NCBI GenBank assembly: GCA_020284085.1
Contig: JACEVL010000518.1
Location: forward strand, 660,001-724,000
Reading direction: 5' to 3'
Length of the DNA: 64,000 nt
From: Aporrectodea caliginosa
Lineage: Eukaryota; Annelida; Clitellata; Crassiclitellata; Lumbricidae
Both the position numbers and the translations under genes were made by a program. Of this stretch, positions 58,186-64,000 are shown in pieces (within the stretch, counting starts at the first letter, position 1; each line of letters starts with the position of its first letter). The notes beneath the pieces were generated by a model. The model saw nothing but the letters and a program-made list of their open reading frames with translations, was not told where the DNA came from and did no database searches.

Positions 58186-58570
58186 ATCCAGCATCGTATT
58201 CAGTTTAAGCTCCTGTCTGGTTGGCTCTGCTCCATCATACCTTGTAGACTTTCGCAACTCAGTCTCCTATAGGTCCCACGTCATGGCACCCTTAACTCGG
58301 CTGTCCATGGACTCTTGACTGTCCCTCGTATGCATGCTGCTACAGCTCAGTCCAAAATCCTTGCCTATGTTGGATCCACCAGTTGGAATCGCCTTTCTCG
58401 ACAGCTGTGGCTTCAGCTCCTCAGTTTATCCCTTCCGCAGTTCCCCAAGCGCCTGAAGTCTGTTTCAATCAACAGCGATTTAACTGGTTCGGGTCAGGAG
58501 CGCCACTGAGGAGGTTTCTCTTAAAGTGATGCTTTATAAATGTCGGATTACAATTACAATAATAATTTGT
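58186..58570 (+). mobile_element. LINE 3'-end fragment in the F-box gene intron
   Basis: The + strand translation has LTVPRMHAATAQSKILAYVG, then STSWNRL and PQFPKRLKSV, a CR1/L2-like ORF2 C-terminus. It ends GATGCTTTATAAATGTCGGA and a TTACAA tail. Confidence 0.62.
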
Positions 58571-58682
58571 TGCCTCAGAGTTAGCTTAAGTGTTACTCAC
58601 GTAATGACCGTAATTCCAGTTCCAGTTATTAGTTCATCATAAGCATGAAATTGAAGTATTTTATTAATTTTCGTGAACTTAC

Positions 58683-58890
58683 CAGTGCTGTCTAGAGTTC
58701 TGTGGAGTTCATTTCCAAAGAAGTCGGTCGTAAGGATGTTGTTCCAGTGCGAACAGACAGTTCTAAGTCGACTTATCACAAGGTCAGCTTTTTCTTTCCA
58801 CACACTTTTGGCCAGCTTCATACCCTTCACCTCCATCACTATGGCTTTAACGAGGATACACTCAAACATCTCGATCGGTAGATCATGCAA
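58683..58890 (-). CDS. F-box exon of the F-box/beta-propeller-like protein
   Basis: The exon is 208 bp, bounded by an acceptor (tttcatctgtag) and a strong donor, G|GTAAGT (GT at 58682-58681). It encodes LHDLPIEMFECILVKAIV, a basic linker and LRTVCSHWNNIL. These match the F-box outline LP.E....I......L......VC..W..I, which binds Skp1 in SCF ubiquitin ligases. It leaves one base (phase 1), which fits the next exon exactly. The first codon is TTG, so this is an internal exon and not a translation start. The intron to the next exon (about 1.1 kb) holds a LINE 3' end and a SINE tail. Confidence 0.7.
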
Positions 58891-59592
58891 CTACAGATGA
58901 AACGTAAAAACACTTTGTTCAAACAAGTTTTTTAGAGCGCTTCAGCATAAAATCAACAAAGTGTAAAATATGATTCAGCCAATTCGTCATCACGGGAGCA
59001 ATCCAAATAAAGAAACCTTTTAAAATATCAACTAACTTTAGCAGGTTAACTCCATTAAAACATGAGAACGTAATGGACGAAGTCACTGATCGCTTCCTTC
59101 TTATTTCACAGTTGACGCTGGTCAGTGTAACCAGCAGTTTGAAATGGAAACTAGTAGCAAAGGTCTTGCCTACCTCTGGCGATTTTACCTTATTTGATAT
59201 GAATAAACAGTGCCGTAGGAATAATTTACTTTTTAATGCACATTTTTACCCGATTCCTTCCTGAGATCTGTCCTTGTGCTGATCTTAGATGCAGTGATTA
59301 GTGACAAAGAGGAGTCACTAAAATAGCACTATTGCTAAGAAGCCTGCTGAGTGAAACTACCTTCTGTGGAAAATCAGTGATGGATGTAACTACGCTTTAT
59401 CTATTCTGTGATGTAACGCATTAGACACAAATAATTGTTGCCTTGGTTTCAAATATATGTAAATACTCATAAGTGCAAAAATAGGCTGTTTTACTAGAGA
59501 AAAGCAGACGGAATGGTGTCAGACAGCAATTCGAAAACGTTTGATCAAAAGTAGAATTTTGTGGTTTGCATGTTCAATGCAATTTGGCTTAC

Positions 59593-59679
59593 CGTTGTGT
59601 CACTCAATGGGGAAAGTTGTGAACTGTTATCATTGTCTTCTTGTTGGAATAGGGCTACAACATAGTTAAATGCAAGTTT
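59593..59679 (-). CDS. Candidate upstream exon of the F-box gene
   Basis: This is an 87-bp open stretch ending in a good donor (ACAACG|GTAAG, GT at 59592-59591), in phase 0 with the F-box exon. It would encode KLAFNYVVALFQQEDNDNSS followed by nine more residues. The acceptor is weak (an AG at 59681-59680 without a clear pyrimidine tract), and an in-frame TAA lies just upstream at 59694-59692. The truncated 5' end of the RTE retrotransposon begins within about 30 bp. The insertion may sit in the intron or may have damaged this exon's acceptor. Confidence 0.4.
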
Positions 59680-59705
59680 CTCCAAATACAATTATTAACT
59701 TTAAC

Positions 59706-61345
59706 TAGGTGTTTATACGGAAGCTCTCTATAACACTGACGATGAAGAGACTAGGGGAGAAGAGACGACCACAGTGAGCTACGAAAAAGAACCGGGGATT
59801 ATGGAGGCGGAGGTAGAATGGGCAATCACGCAAATAAGTGATAACAAGACACCAGGTGCAGATGAAATACCTATTGAACTGATCAAAGCGGCCGGCGATG
59901 GAATAACAAAGGAGATAACAACTTTGTGCAACCTAATATGGGAAACAGAAGAATGGCCGAAAGACTGGGGTAAATCGATATTCATACCCATCTTCAAAAA
60001 AGGAGATGCGAGGGACTGCGAGAACTACAGAACTATAGCGATCACATACAAGCAAGATACTCCTCAAGATAATACACAAAAGAATGGAGAGCAGGATAGA
60101 GAGAGAATTGCCGAAAAGCCAAGCAGGCTTCAGGAAAGGGAGGGGTACAAGAGATCATATTGCAAACCTGAGATGGATTATGGAAAGACAGAGGGAATAT
60201 GGCCAAGAGGTCCACTTATGTTTTATAGATTACAGCAAGGCATTTGACTGTGTAAACCACGACCTGATGTGGAAGACTTTGAGAGAAATGGGCATACCTA
60301 TGCATCTGATAACTCTCCTCAAGAACTTATATTCCAACCAGATAGCAGTGGTGAGAACGGAACACGGAGAAACAGCAAGCTTCCAAATAAAGAAGGGAGT
60401 CAGACAGGGTTGTATACTATCACCGTACCTGTTCATTCTATACGCAGAAAGGATAATGAGAGAGGCAGGATTTGATGATGAGGCAGAAGGAGTGAGGATA
60501 GCAGGAAAGGTTGTGAACAACTTAAGGTATGCGGATGACACAACATTGTTGGCTGGGAAAAAAGAAACACTGAAAAACAACATCAGGAAATTAAGGCTTG
60601 AAAGTGAGAAAGCAGGACTGTATTTCAACATAAAAAAGACTAAAGTCATGACCACAGAGAGTTGGAGAAGCTTCGAAGTGGATGGAGAAGAGATTGAGGT
60701 GGTGTCGAGCTTCTGTTTTCTGGGAGCTACGATAGATAGGGAGGGGGGATGCGAGAGAGAGATACGACGAAGAATTACTCTGGGAAAAGGAGCAATGCAG
60801 GGACTGGAAAAGATATGGAAAGATAAAGCGGTGAGCCTAGAAACGAAAACAAGAATTGTAAAAGCAATGATAATACCAGTGGTGCTGTACGGGTGCGAGA
60901 CATGGACAAAAACCAAAGCACTAGAGAAGAAAATCGATGCATGTGAAATGTGGATTTGGAGGAGAATGCTGAGGGTCTCCTGGACTGAGAAGATAACAAA
61001 TGAACATATACTGGAAGAGATAGGACACCTAAGAGGACAAATGACACTGAGGCAAAGAGCGGCGAGACAGAAAATGATGTACTTTGGCCATGTGATGCGT
61101 GCGGACGGCATGGAAAAGGAGATGATGCTGGCGTGTGGGGAGGGAAGACGAGGAAGAGGACGACCAAGAAAGAGATGGATGGAGGAGATACACGAGACAA
61201 TGAGGATGAATCTTCCGGAACTGAGAGAGGCGACGAGAGATCGGAACACATGGAGAAGGCTGACTATGGCAGTCGCTAGGATTCAGCGAATCGACAGCAC
61301 AAGGTGACAAGGTGAGGTGTATGCCCGTCCTAAGATGGATGAATC
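59706..61345 (+). mobile_element. 5'-truncated RTE/BovB-like non-LTR retrotransposon
   Basis: The reverse transcriptase frame runs from about 59706 to TGA after 61307. Visible motifs are NKTPGADEIPIELIKA, WPKDWGKSIFIPIFKKGD, QAGFRKGRGTRD, FIDYSKAFDCVNHD, GVRQGCILSPYLF, NLRYADDTTLL (the catalytic YADD), the thumb-region LYGCETWT, then TNEHILEEIG and YFGHVMR. The pattern agrees with RTE/BovB-type polyproteins as I remember them. There is one frameshift near 60042-60050, between ENYRTIAI and SKILLKIIHKRM. The AP-endonuclease half is missing, so this is a dead 5'-truncated copy. A short tail after the stop holds TGCCCGTCCTAAGATGG, also seen near 34741 and, inverted, near 35503. It lies antisense to and just upstream of the F-box gene exons. 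Confidence 0.88.
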
Positions 61346-61786
61346 TACGCGACGGTTTAAAAACAACTCAGCGCCACCTACTGAAATGAAATGAGTCAAC
61401 ATCCATGTTCTTAACGCGTATAGTACCACCTACAGAAATGAAATGAGTCCAGTTTATTACGACCTTCATAACGCATAGGATTTTAGCAGTGCCACCGACC
61501 AAAACAAAATGAATCTAGGCCTATTATAGCGTTCTTATTAGCATTATGGGGTGTTCATCGTGTAAAATTGATTGGATCACTGACAACAAAGAACTATAAG
61601 TGTACGATTAAAACTATGTTTGTATACTGACATAACGCAGCTATTTCTTTCATCTAATAGTCCCTCAATAATCTTTCTTTCCAATTGGGTGCTACTAACT
61701 TCTTGGATGTCTAGTAATAAGATTCTTCTGAAACTTCTAAGGATGAATTTGTCCTTCTATGGACATCCCAGCAACTCTGCAGATGT

Positions 61787-62512
61787 TTTGTCAGCAAAGC
61801 CTTCGACACCGTCCGCCACTCGACGCTCGCCTCCAAGCTCTGCAGCCTAGACATACCAGACGAGGTCTACAACTGGCTCGTTAGCTTCCTCAGAGACCGA
61901 AGGCATGCGACACGGTTTGCCGGGCGGTTGTCAGGCATAGCTAAGATCAACGCCAGTGTTGTACAGGGCTCTGGGTTCGGACCATCTGGCTATATTGTCA
62001 ACGTCTCTGACCTTCAGCCAGTCCATCAGCAAAACCTGATCGTCAAGTACGCTGATGACACGTATTTGATCGTCGGTGCGTCGAAGTAGCAACTGTCTCC
62101 ATTTTGACCACATCGCGACATGGGCAGCCCGCAACAACTTACGCCTAAACGCATCCAAATCCCGAGAGATGTTGATTCGCCGGCGCAGAAACATCGAATT
62201 GCCACCAACCATCGCCGGAGTTAGCGCGTTGCCACCATGAAGATCCTGGGAGTGACCATACGAGAAGACCTTGGCACATCCACACACATCGATGGAATAT
62301 TGGGGGTCTGCTCGCGCTTGTATGCCCTTCGCGTCCTGAGGTCCCACGGCCTTCCTGCGCTGCATGACGTGGCAAAGGCTACAACCGTGTCCCGTCTGCT
62401 TTATGCGGCGCCAGCCTGGTGGGGCTTCACCAAAGCTGAGGACAGAAATAGGCTGGACCGATTTCTACAAAGATCGCATCGACATGGGCTATCTCCCTGG
62501 CAACGCGCCTGA
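61787..62512 (+). mobile_element. Second, decayed non-LTR retrotransposon (RT fragment)
   Basis: From 61787 an open frame without ATG reads FVSKAFDTVRHSTL (RT domain), then SVVQGSGFGPSGYIVN and KYADDTYLIV (catalytic YADD), to TAG at 62087-62089. After a frame change, 62237-62512 reads MKILGVTIREDL through LLYAAPAWWGFTKAEDRNRL, the usual thumb/C-terminal part. It differs from the RTE copy just upstream, so it belongs to another LINE clade (CR1/jockey/I-like; not resolved). It is truncated at both ends. Confidence 0.75.
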
Positions 62513-62599
62513 CGTTATGGTATGCGGCCGAGGACAGACTTTTGATGGCAGTGAAATACATCCCACTGCGGAGCTTGTTTCCGCCTGTCATCAAGCGAG

Positions 62600-63150
62600 T
62601 TCTTCGCCCTAGAACTACATTACCAGCTAAGGATGACAAGAACTAATTTAGGGTCCTTCTAACAACAACCTATAGAACATTACCAGCACTTACCTTGTAA
62701 CCGGTTGCGGCTTGTCAACCTGATTCACATTAAACGAATATATATTATTAAGGCAACTCACTTGGTAACCGTGCTGAATGTTCACGTAGTTTGGACGTGG
62801 AGTTTCACTACTATGTCATATTCTGACCATTTTCGGCAATTATGCAGATCAGCTCAATTTCACATACGGGATATCGTAATGTAATGTAATCTCAGATATA
62901 TCTCAGTGCCACACAACAGCCGCGTCACGGAGACCAGCTTAAACACCGGCGCTATGTCAAATAAAGTCCGCGATAGCCTTGTCCCGTTTGAGCATATTGG
63001 TAGAATAAGAATTCCGCACTGTCTTAGTCCTAATGCTTTGTTTCCCAGCAGTTAGGACTACTGTAACGCTTCTCATTTGCATCAGGAAATATACATTAAC
63101 TACCAATGGTTCAAAATAATGGCTAAGACAGCATACTGTACATGTATATC
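62600..63150. other. No gene recognised
   Basis: Unique sequence between the decayed LINE and the 20-bp satellite. Confidence 0.4.
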
Positions 63151-63155
63151 AGCAT

Positions 63156-63935
63156 ATTGGATCCACATTACATTTATTGGATCCACATTACATTTATTGG
63201 ATCCACATTACATTTATTGGATCCACATTACATTTATTGGATCCACATTACATTTATTGGATCCACATTACATTTATTGGATCCACATTACATTTATTGG
63301 AACCAAATTACATTTATTGGATCCACATTACATTTATTGGATCCACATTACATTTATTGGATCCAAATTACATTTCTTGGATCCACATTACATTTCTTGG
63401 ATCCACATTACATTTATTGGATCCAAATTACATTTATTGGATCCACATTACATTTATTGGATCCACATTACATTTATTGGATCCACATTACATTTATTGG
63501 ATCCAAATTACATTTATTGGATCCAAATTACATTTATTGGATCCACATTACATTTATTGGATCCACATTACATTTATTGGATCCACATTACATTTATTGG
63601 ATCCACATTACATTTATTGGATCCACATTACATTTCTTGGATCCACATTACATTTCTTGGATCCAAATTACATTTATTGGATCCAAATTACATTTATTGG
63701 ATCCACATTACATTTATTGGATCCACATTACATTTATTGGATCCAAATTACATTTATTGGATCCACATTACATTTATTGGATCCAAATTACATTTATTGG
63801 ATCCAAATTACATTTATTGGATCCACATTACATTTATTGGATCCACATTACATTTATTGGAACCAAATTACATTTATTGGATCCACATTACATTTATTGG
63901 ATCCACATTACATTTATTGGATCCACATTACATTA
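63156..63935. repeat. 20-bp satellite, about 39 units
   Basis: The unit ATTGGATCCACATTACATTT has a strict 20-bp period and a BamHI site in almost every unit. Variants are ATCCAAATTA, AACCAAATTA and CATTTCTTGG. The variants occur in short repeated runs, suggesting spread by unequal exchange. Confidence 0.98.
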
Positions 63936-64000
63936 CATTTTCTGCCTTACAGCAAAAGAATCATTTTCAAACTCTGCTTTACAGTTTACTACGTTTTAAT

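Larger units (their letters stand above)
57578..58682 (-). other. Intron of the F-box gene
   Basis: It is bounded by a GTAAGT donor and a pyrimidine-rich acceptor, in phase 1, and contains SINE fragment G and a LINE 3' end. Confidence 0.65.

Noticed and set aside
58597..58682. Extension of the F-box exon to a second donor (CATTAC|GTGAGT, GT at 58605-58604)
   Set aside because: It would leave phase 2, which does not fit the propeller exon; the GTAAGT donor at 58682 leaves phase 1, which fits.
60230..61249. 339-residue minus-strand frame
   Set aside because: Antisense shadow of the RTE reverse transcriptase.
61931..62365. 144-residue minus-strand frame
   Set aside because: Antisense shadow of the second LINE fragment.
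63142..63999. 285-residue frame with IGSTLHLLDPHYIYW repeats
   Set aside because: Translation of the 20-bp satellite; no flanking coding evidence.

Overview
This window is eukaryotic (metazoan) genomic DNA. It has split genes with GT/AG introns, non-LTR retrotransposon fragments, tRNA-derived SINEs, cut-and-paste transposon remnants and a very heavy load of micro- and minisatellites. The gene families (Shaker-type K+ channel, ionotropic glutamate receptor, SERTA-domain protein, F-box/beta-propeller protein) are animal. Frequent taggcct-like words and gcgctatataaat tails remind me of echinoderm or other marine invertebrate genomes. That is memory, not a test, and the species is not identified.

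Genes. (1) 5974-7666 (+): one large 3' coding exon of a Kv1/Shaker channel with T1, S1-S6 and GYGD filter; its start codon lies in an upstream exon I could not find. (2) 40229-40418 and 49045-49191 (+): two phase-compatible exons giving the signal peptide and the start of the amino-terminal domain of an AMPA/kainate-like glutamate receptor. The intron is about 8.6 kb and later exons are not seen in the window. (3) 20135-20866 (-): a SERTA-domain protein in one coding exon, with a splice acceptor just before its ATG. (4) About 59679-56688 (-): an F-box plus beta-propeller-like protein in at least two, probably three exons, with a retrotransposon directly upstream. I see no link between these genes beyond two of them being neuronal membrane proteins.

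Mobile DNA. There is a 5'-truncated RTE/BovB-like LINE (59.7-61.3 kb), a second decayed LINE (61.8-62.5 kb), a P-element/THAP9-like transposase pseudogene (23.8-24.6 kb, -), and at least ten LINE 3'-end fragments. Three hAT-type elements have 8-bp target duplications (11093-11927, 12910-13450, 26137-26407). A Tc1/mariner-like MITE with TA flanks surrounds a TACA microsatellite (9439-10186). Two tRNA-derived SINE families are present, with about seven and four copies. A 518-bp imperfect palindrome lies at 33905-34422.

Simple sequence. Roughly a third of the window is tandem or low-complexity DNA: (ATC)n of about 360 bp, a GGA tract of 1 kb, and minisatellites with periods of 29, 32, 28, 31, 56 and 20 bp. 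The long poly-His, poly-Asp, Ser/Pro and Arg/Glu reading frames over these tracts are artefacts.

Regulation. Six perfect TGACGTCA sites lie within 380 bp at 27821-28200. Others sit upstream of the Kv1 gene and of the glutamate-receptor first exon. No prokaryotic system, CRISPR array or rRNA is present.
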